From Funneliformis mosseae (lineage: Eukaryota > Glomeromycota > Glomeromycetes > Glomerales > Glomeraceae): a stretch of 30,886 bases of DNA. Below, one piece after another: positions 10,893-23,388 of this stretch. Within the stretch, counting starts at the first letter, position 1, and each line of letters begins with the position of its first letter. The position numbers were made by a program, and so were the translations under genes. The stretch spans positions 1 to 30,886 of the forward strand of contig CAJVPP010000509.1 in the NCBI GenBank assembly GCA_910592005.1, given 5' to 3'. The notes below the pieces were generated by a model. That model ran no database searches, was not told where the DNA came from, and was given only the letters and a program-made list of their open reading frames with translations.

Positions 10893-11216
10893 GATGTTAA
10901 GCGGTCCTAAGCGGTCCTAAAAGTCCCAAGAAAATTACAAAGAATTATATTTACAAATTTATTATGAAACTTATCTATTATAATGTATTAATGAGCTACT
11001 AAATGAAAATATATAATAAACCCTCTTGGAATCCAAGAATTTCTTAAGATTTAAAATTTAAGGACTTAGGACCGGTCCCAAGTATCATTTTCGCTTTTTA
11101 CAAATTAATTATAAAATTTTTAAGACATTTTTTTGATGAGGGTTACTTATTATAGATAAGTGATTAGACTTCTCTAGAGTTAGTAATCTCTTAAATTATA
11201 AGGACCGCTTAACATC
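10893..11216. mobile_element. miniature inverted-repeat (foldback) element, about 324 bp
   Basis: The ends are perfect 16-bp inverted repeats: gatgttaagcggtcct (10893-10908) and its complement aggaccgcttaacatc (11201-11216). The left end carries a duplicated gcggtcctaa. Inner sequences also pair: acttatctattata near 10970 against tataatagataagt-like sequence near 11150, and ggtcctaa/agtccc against ggacttaggaccggtccc near 11063. It has no coding capacity and no clear target-site duplication. It lies between two genes, so it may be a MITE whose transposase is elsewhere. Confidence 0.7.
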
Positions 11217-11885
11217 ATCAATCATACCTATGTCTCGTCCAGATTAGAAAACATTTGTCTCGTTCACGCTAATTCAATCGGCCTGCATTATGATCTAATT
11301 ATGATTTAATTCCGGCCTACACTATCAAAATTATTTTATCACAATTGGTAAGATTGTGTCGCCATCTCACTATGGGAAGTCATTTTACGAGGAGATGTTA
11401 TTCCGAATATCAAAGCTTTCATCTAATGAATTCGGTTTTTATTATCATTTACCTTTCTTTAAAAAGTTATTTCATAAAAAAAAAAAAAAAGAAACAAACA
11501 AAAAAATAACTGATTTTCAATTTATAACAAAAACTGTTTAATTCAGGCAATGCGTTTCACCAAAATACAATCAAAAAATAAAATTTTTTTCTATCCTCGG
11601 TCTTGAATTTCCGAATGTAATATGCAATATGTTAATCTTCAATCATTATAAAATACTTGTAAAGCGTTAAAATGTTCGAGATAATATCTTTATCGAATTT
11701 TAAGAGCTTCTTGGTTTTTTTTCCGTCAAGGGAACTTTTTTTTTTTCCAAGAAATTCAAAACGTTTATTGTTTCACGAAAAACTGATTACCGTGAATTTA
11801 TGACAAACTTTTCTATCCTTTTCTTCTATTGTTTAATTAAATTCACAACAACCTTTTCTTTTCTTATTTTTTTTTTTTGATAAAG
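11217..11885. other. intergenic and upstream region of the BTB gene
   Basis: No ATG-started protein-like frame was found. The open frame at 11356-11541 lacks an ATG and is poly-lysine. A TATAAAAT at 11647-11654 could be the promoter of the BTB gene. T-rich tracts occur just before its start. Confidence 0.45.
11647..11654 (+). promoter_or_regulatory. possible TATA box of the BTB gene
   Basis: TATAAAAT lies about 240 bases before the ATG at 11886. It is a weak assignment because TATA-like strings are frequent here. Confidence 0.22.
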
Positions 11886-12692
11886 ATGAGCGAATCTATT
11901 AATCGTATAATCTTAAATGTTGGTGGTTTCAAGGTAATGATAATGATGCATAATTAATCTTTTGACATTTATCGCAATATACAAATTGAGATTCACCTAA
12001 TAAATCTTTTTGTTATGACAACATAGTATGAAACAACACGTAATACTCTTTTGTTGTTTCCAAAATCTTTACTTGGTATCATGTTCAAAGAAGAAAATTT
12101 ACAAATGTGCAAATTTGAAAATGGAAATGAAGTTTTCTTTGATCGGAATGGACTAGCCTTTCATTATATACTAGAATTTTATCGTACAAAAAAACTTCTT
12201 TGGAGTGATCACTCACATTATATTACGAAAGAAGAAATCGAAACTGAAATTGACTTTTTTCAGTTACCAATTGAGGTACCATTACCTCCCCCTGTTGTCG
12301 AAAAGCCTGACTATCGTGTAGAAAGTTTGAATAAAATCATCGGCGTGTTTGAATCTCTTATTTCAACAGCAAAAGGAATTTATATTCATAAACTAGACAT
12401 AACATTCCCTTGTTATGATAGAGATGGGTTTTTTATGGAACCAAGAATTAAAAAGCTAGTTGATATTGTACAGGAATTTTCTGATTCTGGATTTAATTTA
12501 TTGCAAAAATATGGTGAGAATATTGGTAATCACCTTAAAGAAAATGATACCGAATTAAAATGGGAAATAAGTGTTAATGATGTGGGTTGGCATAATGCTA
12601 AATGTATCATTAATATTGAGATTGACGCTCAATATGACGAGTCTCTCATTATCGCCAATTCGATTCTTGGAAGGAAAAAACATTCTTCGTAA
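11886..12692 (+). CDS. BTB/POZ protein with potassium-channel tetramerisation (T1/KCTD-type) domain
   Basis: Two exons, 11886-11933 and 12027-12692, are joined by a 93-base phase-0 intron (gtaatgat...caacatag), giving about 237 residues. The start is the only ATG that places the full domain in frame. The T1-type BTB domain covers roughly residues 7-97. It shows LNVGG at 10-14, ETTRNTL at 18-24, P28, S30, MF at 35-36, FFDRNG at 53-58, FHYILEFYRT at 61-70, and an EEIETEIDFFQLP helix at 85-97. In known proteins this domain makes tetramers or pentamers or serves as a cullin-3 adaptor. There is no membrane segment, so it is not a channel. The C-terminal 140 residues after a proline-rich linker (PLPPPVVEKP) match no domain I recognise. 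Such stand-alone T1 proteins are common in glomeromycotan fungi. Confidence 0.88.
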
Positions 12693-13403
12693 AAAAAAGA
12701 AAAAAAAAGACATTCATTCGTTGAATTAAGGGAAGTGCCCTCACTCTTTATATATATATTTTAACAATTTTTAATAACAATTTTGTAATTATCTCATTAT
12801 TTATACCTATCCCACCTTATTAATTATGCATATATTTTTTATCGCTCTTATATTTTATATTTTATCTAAGAATTATCAAGATTATTTTCAAAATAAATAT
12901 TCCATTTATTTTTTTTTATTTTTTATTATCATAGGCAACAAATACTGTACTGAGAAAATCACATGCTCAAAATAAATCCCATTTATATATCCAAGTATTA
13001 TGTCGGAATCTGTAAAAGTTCGAAAAATTCATGAGAAAATATAATTCTTTTCTTTGTTATGTAAATTTTTTAATTTAACAACATTCAGCTGAAAAGACAT
13101 TAATACAATATATTAGATGTCAAAAAAATGTAAATTATATTAGGTATATAAATATTTTCATTCTTTACCATTAAATTTTTTTTACGTCATACTTACCTTT
13201 ATATATCACATTTTAAAGTTAGTAAAGTTTGTTAGATTAAAAATTAATTTATTGTAAATTCAATATAGTAATTATATCTACTATATATATGTAATTTGTT
13301 ACATAAATTAAAATAATTTGCTTTTATAAATTATTAAAAATTCTTATTCTAGTAATTAGTAAAATAAAACTGTTATTATTTTTTTAAAATATGTAAGAAA
13401 TTA
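12693..13403. other. 3' flank of the BTB gene and transition to AT-rich island
   Basis: Poly-A and AATAAA-like tracts that may end the BTB transcript are followed by increasingly AT-rich DNA with few CpG sites. No gene was seen. The compositional change to the repeat island falls here. Confidence 0.5.
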
Positions 13404-13994
13404 CAGTCAATTCTCCCTAAATGCATCCCCTTAAAATCATAGTGAAAATTTTAAAAATGTGCATTTAAAGAGAATGTTATCACCAGATTCATTTTCAGTT
13501 ATCTTAATGTCTAAGTTGAAAGGCTGCAACAGTTAATTCTACACATTAGAGTTTCTAATCTTAGAATTATCTCTAAATCCTACAGGCATCCATTATACTT
13601 GAATCAACTTAGCAATTTATTATATTTTAGAATTTAAGATATATTAGTCAAACTCGTAATGACAAACTCAATAGCAAGTTAGTGTAAGATATCACAACAA
13701 ATCCTAGATGAAAGGCAATGAAAGCAACTTACAAATGAGTTTGTAAACTTATAACTGAGTTAATTTACAACTTAAGTAAAAAGCTATTCTATTTATACAA
13801 AATGAATTTACTATAGCTAACTGTTTGCTACACTATAAACAAACTATTTTAGTAAATTTTGGCTAAAACAATAATAAAAGATAATGAAATAAAGATATAA
13901 AATAGAAAATAAAATACAATGATAATAAAAATAAAAGAAATAATAAATATGTAAAGAATTTAATAAAATAAGTCAATCAAATAAATTAGGTAAA

Positions 13995-14158
13995 TCAGGT
14001 AAATTTTGTAAATCTTTCAAATTAAAAAAATCAGCCTGATTTTCTAATGCAATATATTGATCAAGATTTTCCTTAATATGATCTACATGAAATTAAATCT
14101 AATGACTTTTATAAATCATTTTTCTAAGGTAAATTTTCAATATTGACAATGTGTATTT
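13995..14158 (+). pseudogene. fragment of the unknown gene also present at 29.7-30.8 kb
   Basis: About 160 bases align with the 5' part of the minus-strand pseudogene (bases 30735 down to 30582). A 10-11-base insertion near 14029-14038 shifts the frame. At nearly every other difference this copy has T or A where the other copy has C or G, for example tatattg against tacgtcg and taaggta against tagggca. It is only a short piece, lies inside the TIR element, and cannot encode a product. Confidence 0.7.
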
Positions 14159-14180
14159 AAAAGAAAAAAATCTCTATATA

Positions 14181-14359
14181 AATTCTATATGAGAAAATTG
14201 CTAGAAAAATAGAACTTTAGAAATTTTTTGACTAAAATTAAGATTTTATTACATTTTAATTTAATAATATCAAAAACTAAAATGCAATAAAAAACAAAAT
14301 TTTGTTAAAAAATTTTCAGAACTCCATTTTTCTAGTAAATCTCTTATATGATTAGAATT
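14181..14359. repeat. imperfect inverted repeat (foldback), about 180 bp
   Basis: Two arms of about 90 bases pair around a centre near 14270. Left: tctatatgagaaaattgc then tagaaaaatagaa. Right, reverse complement: tcatataagagatttac then tagaaaaatggag. It may be a nested MITE inside the pogo-like remnant. Confidence 0.55.
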
Positions 14360-14437
14360 AAATTAAAGTGAGTATTTAGAAAGAAAATATATAATATGTG
14401 TATTTAGAAAGGATGTATTTAGAAAGAGTTGACTGTA

Positions 14438-15570
14438 TAATAAAAAATTTAATTATTATTATTAAATAATAAAAATATAAAATTAATTTTAATAATATAA
14501 ATTTAAATATTATTCTTTAAATATATATATATATTATTTTATTTATTGAATTGAATTTTATTTTATTATTTATATTTAAAAATAATATTAAAATAATTCT
14601 TAAATATTTTATATAATGATTTATATTTATATTAAAAATATATATATATATTTTTTTTTCATTAAATAAATATAATATTTTTTTTCTTATTATTTAACTT
14701 ATTCAAATATTTTATAAGCAAATTTGTTTATAAACTTAATAAAAATAGTAAAAATATTTTAATAAATATAAAATTTTAGTTTTAATAATATAATAATTAT
14801 ATAAAAAAAGTATATTTATTAATTTTATTAAAAATATTTAAATTCATTTTAAAAATTTATTATAATAATTTTTTAAAATCTTTTAAAATTATATATTTAT
14901 AAACTAATTAAATTACTTTATTATTAATAAAAAATTTTTAATAATATTATAAAAAAACTTATTATTTATTATCAGCAGTAATTATCATTAGAGTCATTTT
15001 CAAATTTTCTTTTTAAAGTTTTATATAATTTGATTTGAATTTTATTAAAAATTAATATTATAAATTTTAGCTAAAATTAAGATGTAACAAATAATATATA
15101 ACAAATATAGAGCTCTGAATAAATCAGTTTAAATTAAGTTAATCAAATTACCTGAACTGAGAGAATAAATATAAATCTGACCTAATTTAAATTTTTATTT
15201 GACCTGATTTAATCTGATTTAATCTAACTTAATTTGGTCAAATTATTTAAAAAATGATATATTATATTTGATTTGATTTAATTTCTAATTTATTATATTT
15301 TTTTATTTTATTTTTTCTCTATAAATAATTGTATATAAAATAGTATAAAAAATTTTAATTTAATAATTAATTACAATTTCATAATTAATATCACTAAAAT
15401 TAATTTTTCAATTTTTTTTAAACTGTTATATTTTTTATTTTATTTTTTAAACTTAAATTCTTAAACTTATAAAAACTTTTATTAAATTTAATTTTTTTAT
15501 TTTTGTAGATTTTAATTTTTATATATATTTAATATTTTCTTTTATAAACATTAATACAAAGATTTCATAA
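14438..15570. other. extremely AT-rich desert
   Basis: Almost only A and T, with essentially no CpG. A degenerate repetition of gatttaatct-like units occurs near 15180-15240. No gene or intact element could be seen. It is probably old, mutated repeat DNA. Confidence 0.55.
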
Positions 15571-15581
15571 TGAAAATTGTG

Positions 15582-16105
15582 TACTTTAATCAAAGTTAAT
15601 TATTATTATCTCTAAATAAAAGTTATTTAGTAAGTTTAATATTATTTTATCTAATTTTTTATTAAAATTAGTTTAATATTCATGTAAAAATATATATTTT
15701 TGAAACTTTATTAACATTACAATATTTTTTAACTTTATAAGATAATTTAAGCATTTTAGTTAAAGATAATTACCTTTTATCTATAAGTGAAGTTATTTAG
15801 TAGGTTTAATATTAATTACATCTAAAATTAGTTTAATATTCATGTAGTAATATATGTTTTTATATTTTATTAACATTATAGTACTTTTTTTAATTTTATA
15901 TAATAATTTGAGCATTTTAGTTAAAATTAATTACCTTTCATCTCTAAATAAAAGTTATTTAGTAGATTTGATAATATTTATATTTAATTTTTCATTAAGA
16001 TTGATTTAATATTAATGTAGTAATATATATTTTTATAACTTTATTAATACTGTAATATTTTTTTTAACTTTACAAATTAATTTGATCACTTTAGTCAAAG
16101 TAAAC
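15582..16105. repeat. tandem repeat, about three units of 160-170 bp
   Basis: The motif agttatttag recurs at 15621, 15791 and 15953. Each time it is followed by a similar run (taatattcatgtagtaata, then an actttattaacatta-like part, then agcattttagtt). Units are diverged by scattered substitutions. It is a degenerate satellite-like array. Confidence 0.6.
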
Positions 16106-19100
16106 TACTTATTGCATATTAAGTAAATATATTTTATAGATCTAAATCTATCTGTAAATAATTAAGATTATTTTAATATTTATTAAGTAATAATTATTTT
16201 TTATAACTGGATTAATTTTTGAATTTTTTTGTTTTTTTATAATTATAAATTAGCAATCCTTATTTAGTTATAATAACTAAGCTTTTATTATAGATTATAC
16301 TGTAATAGTCATAGATTTAAATCTCAATTAAAGTATAAAACTAAATAATTTTCATAAGAATTTATTGTAACTGAACATATTATGTATAAACTAATATATA
16401 TTAGTAACTGATTAATCAATTCATTAATCGATATTAATCATATCTAAATGCTGAATCTTATAGAATAAATGAATATAAATAAAGATAGAGATTAATAAAA
16501 ACTTAACTTTTACTAATAAGATTATAATGAATACTATCTTACGTTTTTAGATTTCATTAATAAAAAATTAGTTAACTAATAATTAGTAGATTGAGTACTA
16601 TTTTAGGTAGCTATAGTAATAATAAACTGTATTATACTATTATAGCACTATTTAATCAAACTATCATTTAGAGTAGAGGTTATATTTAATTTTTGAGTAA
16701 ATTTTACAATATAAGTATGACAGCCACTTATTTTTTAAGTTCTATATATAGATGATTACATCTAAAGCTTTTTTAATTATATGTAAAATATTTGATATTA
16801 GGCAAAGGTTATAGTAATATTAATTAATATTAGTAAAAATAAAGAAAATAAATACAAGTATCTATAGCTGAAAGTGATCCTTTTATCTAAATTTAGTAGT
16901 GATTTTAAGAGCTAGTAGTCTTAAAGCTTAATATTTTAAAAGATTATCTAGATAGCATTTTAGGTTAATATTATAAGAGTAGGTTATAATTAGATCTTAA
17001 ATATAGCCATTATTTAAAGTTTTATAATTAGTATTTAGGTTTATTCTTACATAAACAATCTTAAATAAATCTTAGCTATCTAATATTATAATTTTAAAAA
17101 AAAATTTTTTTATAATTTTATAAATAATAAATTTTAATATATTAGCTATATATGTAATTTGATTGATTAATCTATTAGATTAGATTTACCTAACTTGTAA
17201 AAAATAAATATTTTCTTATTTAATCATTAAATAATATTAAAAAATATTTAATATAAATAATAGTATAATAAATAATTATTAATTCATTTAATTAACTCTA
17301 TTATTTTTAATTTAACAATAATAAATTATTTAAAAAGAATAATAGTTAACCTAAATTTTATCAATTTAGATTAGATTAAAGCAACCTATTAATCTGATTT
17401 AACATAAACCTAAAAATTCTAGATAAATATAATTTTATATACTTAAAAAAACTAAAATACATAGATAATAATTAGTAGAAAAGAGAATTTCTTAATTTAA
17501 TAAATTTTTTTTATTAATCTACTTAATTGATTATCGTCATATACTCAAAATTAGCTTAAATATTAAAATTAGCAAAATTTTCAGATTTCATCTTTTTTAC
17601 TTATATCTTTTAATATAATAAAAATAAAATTAGAAAGTGTAATATAAGTAATAAATTTTCATATAAGAAAATTGTGTGATACTAGTTATAATTATTATCA
17701 GTAATTCATAGTAAAATTTTTATAAAAATTATATTATTTAAAAAATTTATTTATAATAAATATTACTATAATTAATATTATTAAAAATAAAATTTTCAAA
17801 TTTTAGCTTATAAGTAATTTTAAATTTTATTATATATTTAAAAATAAAAATTATTATAATAAAATATATTTATAAAATTAATTTAAAAAGAGTTTTAATT
17901 TTTTATAAAAATAAAAAAATTTTAGATAAGTAAATTGCAAATCCTTATAATTTAAATAATAATATAATTATAAATTTTAATATTTTTATTAAATTTTAAA
18001 AATATTTCAATAAGCTTTAGATATAGATTCTTTAAATTTTATTATTAAATCTATAAATTTTTTAAATAATTTTAATAAATAATTATTTTTTTAAATATTT
18101 ATAAATTAAAATTATCAAATAAATTCAAAATTTTAATAAGTTATCTAAATAACAAAAAAATTAAAAAATAATAAAAGTTTAAAATTTTTATTAAATTTAA
18201 AGTAAATTTAAATAATCTTAATTATTATAAAAGTTTTATTAAGTTACTTTATTTATTTTTATATAAATTATAATTTATTAAATTAAAAATTATATATTAT
18301 TATATAAATAAATTGTAAAGTCTACTAACTAAAAATAGACTTTAATATATATAGCAAAGTCTTAAATTTCTAAAAATTAATGATTTAAGATAATAATTCT
18401 AGAGTCTTATTCATATCAATAAAATTATTAATATAAATTAATATAATCAATGTATACATATATAAAGAATAAAAAATAATATAATAGATTAAATTTTATA
18501 TTACAAATTTAACTAATTAAAGTTATAGGATAAAAGTTGTTTTATTAAATAAAAAAATTGAGTTTATATAACTTAATAATTTTAATAAACTTTTATTTTA
18601 TAATTTATCAATTAAAATAACTTAATAAATAATTAATTAATTTAAAAACTAAACTAACTAACTGCTTTTAATTATTTGATTTGTTAATTAAAATAAAATT
18701 CTTAATCTATTTTTACAAACTTTTGATCTACTTTTATTATTAATTAAGAATAAAATAAAACTTAATAAATCACAAAAATATTGTAAATATTGTTAACTTA
18801 ATTAATAAATAAGTCTTTTTAAAAATATTAATATATTAATTTTATTAATAATATTATTATCATTTTTGTCATTTTATAATTTTAACTAATTAATTATTAA
18901 ACTATAATATAATTTTATTTAGTAGAGATCTACAGAATTATATTTAACTATTCCTATTCTTTTCAAAATATCTTACTAACTATTAGTTTAATAAATCAAG
19001 CTTATATTTATTGAAAAGCTTTTATTAAAATAATTCTAATAATAATATTTCTATTAAAATTTAATTATTAGATTATGAGTTATTTTATTTAATAATATAA

Positions 19101-20040
19101 ATATTATTAAATTAAAATTTTAAATTAAATAAATATTTTATTTATTTATTAATAATTAAATATTTTTATTCTTTTTATTTTATAAAATTATTATTATTTA
19201 TTATTATTATTTAATATTTTTTATAATTTAACTTTTAAAATAATAATATATTAAAAGTTATTATATTATATTAATCTCTACTTTTTAAGATTTAAAAAAA
19301 TTAATATAATTATAAAAGAAAATTTTTTTAATAAGTTTATTATTAATCAATTTATAAAAAATATCTTATTTCTTATAGGTAAATTTACCTACTTATTTAC
19401 TATAAATTCTTTTTTATTTTACTTTTATGAAAAATTAAAATTTTTTTTAAATTAATTTTAGAAATATATATTATATTATAATAATTTATTTTTTAATTAA
19501 ATAATAAAAAATCTTAGTTACTTATAAGCTAAAAATTTGTAATTTTTAAAAATTTTTTATATTAAAGTTTTTATTATTATCTTTGACAATCTTATTAATA
19601 TTTACTTTTAAAAATATTAATTATAATAAAATATTATAAAATTTATCATGATAATTAACTTAATTTATTATATTATTATGATTTATTAAAAAATTTTATA
19701 ATATTTATTAGTAATAAAATGATTTAATTAATTCACAAACATATAAATTTAAAAAAATTTTTAAAAAATTATTATTTAATTTTTTAATTATTTAAAAATT
19801 TTTATAAACTTAAAATTTCTTTAAAAAAATTAATAAAAGATATATAAATTATAATTATTATATTACTAAAATTAATATTTAATATTTTAACATATTTTTT
19901 TAAATTCATAAGCAAATTTGTCTGCTAGATAATCTAAATAATATTAAATAAATATTATATAGAAATTAACTAAATAAGAACTAACTACATTTAATTTTAT
20001 TAATTTTAAATTTTTAATATATTAAATATTATTTATTTTA
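16106..20040. other. AT-rich repeat desert
   Basis: About 4 kb of highly AT-rich DNA with only a handful of CpG sites. The part 16250-17100 is slightly less extreme and may be a decayed element on the minus strand, but I could not identify a protein in it. No gene was seen. Confidence 0.5.
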
Positions 20041-20160
20041 ATTTTTATTATTAATATATTAAAATTTATTATCTCTAATCTGTAAGTATAAAATTATTTT
20101 AAAACATTTTAGAAAACTTAAAATATTTTAATAAAAAATATTTTGATAGAAAAACTTTTT

Positions 20161-22209
20161 CTGCTGATCTCAATTTCTAATATAACTAGAAAAAATAGTA
20201 AAAACAACAATAATAATAAGTCTAATAAGATTTACTCTTTTTCTCAAAATAACGATCAATAATAATAATCAGCAAAAAAACAGTTTCTTGAATCTTCCCA
20301 ATCATTAGAAGCCTTATTTTCAAACACTATTTTAATAAAAGACATATCTTCTGATATAAAATTTGACTCAACTGCTCTTTCACCAAATAACAAAGGAAAA
20401 GAGTCTAAAACTTTCTCGTCCTTCTTAAAACTCCTATAGATGTCGACCAGTCTTTTAATGCTATTAAAAATAGTCTCAATAATAATGATAATAAAACTAA
20501 CAGTATTTACCTTAAGCAAAAAATAGATGCTTTCATTTACTTTGCCTACTGTATTGCAAAAAAGTTTTTTTCAAAAAAATGAATTGAGAAAAATGAAATG
20601 AAATACGTGATATCTTTATATTATACTATGCATCTTTTATTAGTACTTCAGTATATGCACACCTGACGACTTAATAAAAAATTGTCTGAATTAGTTTTAT
20701 CTTATATAATGAAGCAAACAATGCAATCACTCTTAAACTTCCTAATTTGAATAATGACACATTTTCATCTCTGATCACTAAACTAGCTGCAAAATATATT
20801 TTTGAGCTATTGATTAGGATAACTGAGATCCTGATCTCTACTATCAAATTTAATTTACAATCACATTCTCCTTTTTGGTAAGATCACTTAATTTATCATG
20901 TTTACTAAAAACCTTTGGCAATAAACAATCATTATATTCAAAGATAAAACTAACATAACCACTTTCAATAAACTAAATATCTACTTCATATTAAAAGATC
21001 TCATTAGAGTGTATCCCTGCACTATATCAAATGAAAATGTTAGAAAGAAATCTCAATTCTTCCTTAAACTGACTAATTTACCGTTAGATAATAATAAATA
21101 TCACCTTATCTTGATTGACAATGTAGTTAAAGCTATCATATGAGTTATTCCTAAATTACTTGCTAATTATTGAAACCTTTAATATATTATTTTCTATTTT
21201 AAAGACAAAGAATTAATGGATGCCGCTAAGAATGATGAAACTTTTACCTTAATATAAAAAAACTTATCTGGACAGACTGAACTCAAAATTATATTTCATC
21301 TGTCAAATTCCTGATCATCAATCACAAAATTACTGCAAGAAAAAAATGATTTCTGAAGACCGCTAAATATAACAACTTTATTAAAGATTCCAACTTGCGC
21401 AATTTTGTAATTATTGAGCTCCAATTATTAAGCCTAAAATAATAGTATCCAACAAACTACCACAAAATAAAGATGATCAACCAAACAATAATTTACCAAA
21501 AATGATAATAATTTAAATAATCTTAATGCAGCCCATCAATTTGAGAAAGTAAATCCAAAAAACTGCTTAATAAATCTAATCCTTCTTCTATATATCAATC
21601 TAATAAACCTAAAAATCCAATTAACTATAAAGGAGAGAAAATACTAGATGCAAGTATTCATGCATACAGTTTTTGAGCAGATAACTATAAATATGACTAC
21701 CATCAATCACATGATAATAACGGTCAACTTAAATAATCTAATATGCTTACTAAAATCTCTAACCAACTTAAAGCTATCGCAGGCTAACTAGTTAAAATAG
21801 ATTGTGACTTATATTCTCTTATTAATCGAGTATTAGCTGTTGAAGCTATTCTTAATATTGCTATACTTTCATCTAATCAAGTTGACTTACTTAACAAAGC
21901 TTATAATGAAGATAGTATAGAAATAGAAAAAAATACTTTTATCGCTAGCCCTAACATCAAAGACAATATTATCAAGAAACAAATTTCTGAAATCACTAAT
22001 CTCAAAGAAGAAAATGCCTTACTAAAAACTAACTTAAAAAACAATTTTTCAAATTTAACAATATAAGTTGAGCAATTGCTAATATGCAACGTATACTTCA
22101 AATCTAGCTTAAAATTAGTCCTGATGCATTTATTGATATAGCTGAGATAGTTTCACTATTTAAATATACTAATGGAGAGTTCACTCCACCTGCCTTCAAA
22201 TACTTCTAA
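20161..22209 (+). pseudogene. ORF1-like segment of the LINE, broken
   Basis: Protein-like frames include a Ser/Asn-rich start around 20221-20440 (IYSFSQND, then three consecutive TAA codons where Gln would fit). The frame then shifts near 20440 into VDQSFNAIKNSL and onwards. Around 21150-21260 is FYFKDKELMDAAKND, similar to the nucleic-acid-binding part of Rhizophagus LINE proteins. A coiled-coil-like segment runs from about 21730 to 22065 (KKQISEITNLKEENALLKTN). It ends at KYTNGEFTPPAFKYF, followed by TAA at 22207. TGA codons at sites that suit Trp occur at 20580-20582 and elsewhere. At least three frame changes are needed. No intact zinc knuckle was seen. Confidence 0.6.
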
Positions 22210-22305
22210 TAATTAATAGTAATGATAATAATAACAGAACTAGCCCTAGCAACTCAATTAATTCTGAATATACTTCATCAAACAAAACTTCAACAATACC
22301 ATCCA

Positions 22306-22830
22306 ATCATCTAGTACAGGTATTAAGTTGCTAATAAAAAATAACTTACTGATTATATCTATAAGCATAATGAAAATATGGTCATATATCTTTATTAATT
22401 TTAAATTTCGTAATAAATTTAGAATTTGCCTTATCAATTGTTACATTTTAAGTTTAAATAAAATCTTATAATATCAAATATATAGTGATATCATAACTAT
22501 AATTTCTGAAGCAAGAAATCTCAATATAAAAGTTATTTTAATCAGAGGTTTTAATGCAGATTTTGCTAGGTCCAGTAATATATTTTGAGCAAATTTATTC
22601 TTCTTGCAATTAGATGAGTTATAACTATTTAATGTATTTAACCTTCTCCATAATAATACTAACCAATTCTTCTTATCGTTCTTTCATTTAACTAAACATC
22701 AATCTATCAGAATTGATTACATTTACTGCTTATTGCTTATTGCTGCTAGCATTAATACCACAGACATGACAATAGTAAAACTATTTCTCAAACTATTTAA
22801 TAGTATTTATCAATATTACCATAGCTAAAA
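22306..22830 (+). pseudogene. endonuclease (EEP) segment of the LINE, N-terminally truncated and inactive
   Basis: A single frame reads GIKLLIKNN, FKFRNKFRICLINCY, then SEARNLNIKVILIRGFNADF (about 22501-22565) and a SIRIDYIYC-type segment. These correspond to the central and C-terminal parts of an APE-type LINE endonuclease, which nicks the target DNA. The usual GDFN motif reads RGFN (22544-22555), so the catalytic Asp appears lost. The first 100 or so residues, with the catalytic Glu, are not recognisable upstream. In-frame stops include a TGA where Trp fits (IF-W-ANL) and a TAA where Gln fits. Confidence 0.72.
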
Positions 22831-23388
22831 TTAATGTAATCACTAAATCCAAAAACTAAATTGCAAAAAAATCATACATATATGACTAAATAGATGATAA
22901 ATTTTGAAATAAATTCTTTAAATGAATGGATGCTTTTGTAAATAGCTGTCAATTATTATGCCTCACTTCTGACAAACTACACTTAAAGCAAATCTTAAAT
23001 TTCTTCTAAGATCTTATCCAATGATGTATAATCAAAGCTACTGACAAATATATATCTATTCAATATTTATCAGCCTACTCTAAAGATTTATGATCCTATC
23101 TATTAAAAAATATGTACAAACAACTAGTTCATATTTAAAAATTATAATGTATTACAAAAAAGGCCTTCGTATATTCCAGGTTTCAAATAATTAGACCACA
23201 TATTATTAGAAATTAGTTTCTCTAATAATACAATACGAAGTATTCTAACCTTTCATCATCTTTTTTACATTATAAGATCTTATCCAGATAAAATCAACCT
23301 TAATAGACCTAAGTAAAGTTTATATTATTGCTATTAAACTTAAAGAAAATAAACATAATCCAAATATATTAAAGTAGTGTTAAAATGA

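Larger units (their letters stand above)
13404..14435. mobile_element. TIR DNA transposon remnant, pogo/Tigger-like ends, about 1.03 kb
   Basis: The ends are imperfect inverted repeats of about 25 bp. The left begins cagtcaattctccctaaat and the right, read inwards, begins cagtcaactctttctaaat. Both are flanked by TA (13402-13403 and 14436-14437), the target duplication of Tc1/mariner-pogo elements. The CAGTCAACTCTC-type terminus resembles pogo/Tigger ends. No DDE transposase frame is recognisable. The interior carries a fragment (13995-14158) of the unknown gene broken at 29717-30757, followed by an imperfect foldback (14181-14359). The element is non-autonomous or heavily eroded; most differences between its ends are transitions. 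Confidence 0.7.

Noticed and set aside
11356..11541. 61-codon plus-strand ORF
   Set aside because: No ATG start, with a poly-Lys tract from an A run. No evidence of coding.
16250..17100. possible helicase-like (Helitron/PIF1) remnant on the minus strand when stops are read as Gln
   Set aside because: Only a vague resemblance to a TINKSQG-type motif, with key residues absent. Not distinguishable from chance.
20256..20519. 87-codon minus-strand ORF
   Set aside because: It is the antisense shadow of the LINE ORF1-like frame, which reads better on the plus strand.
21901..22101. 66-codon minus-strand ORF
   Set aside because: Antisense of the coiled-coil part of the LINE ORF1-like segment.
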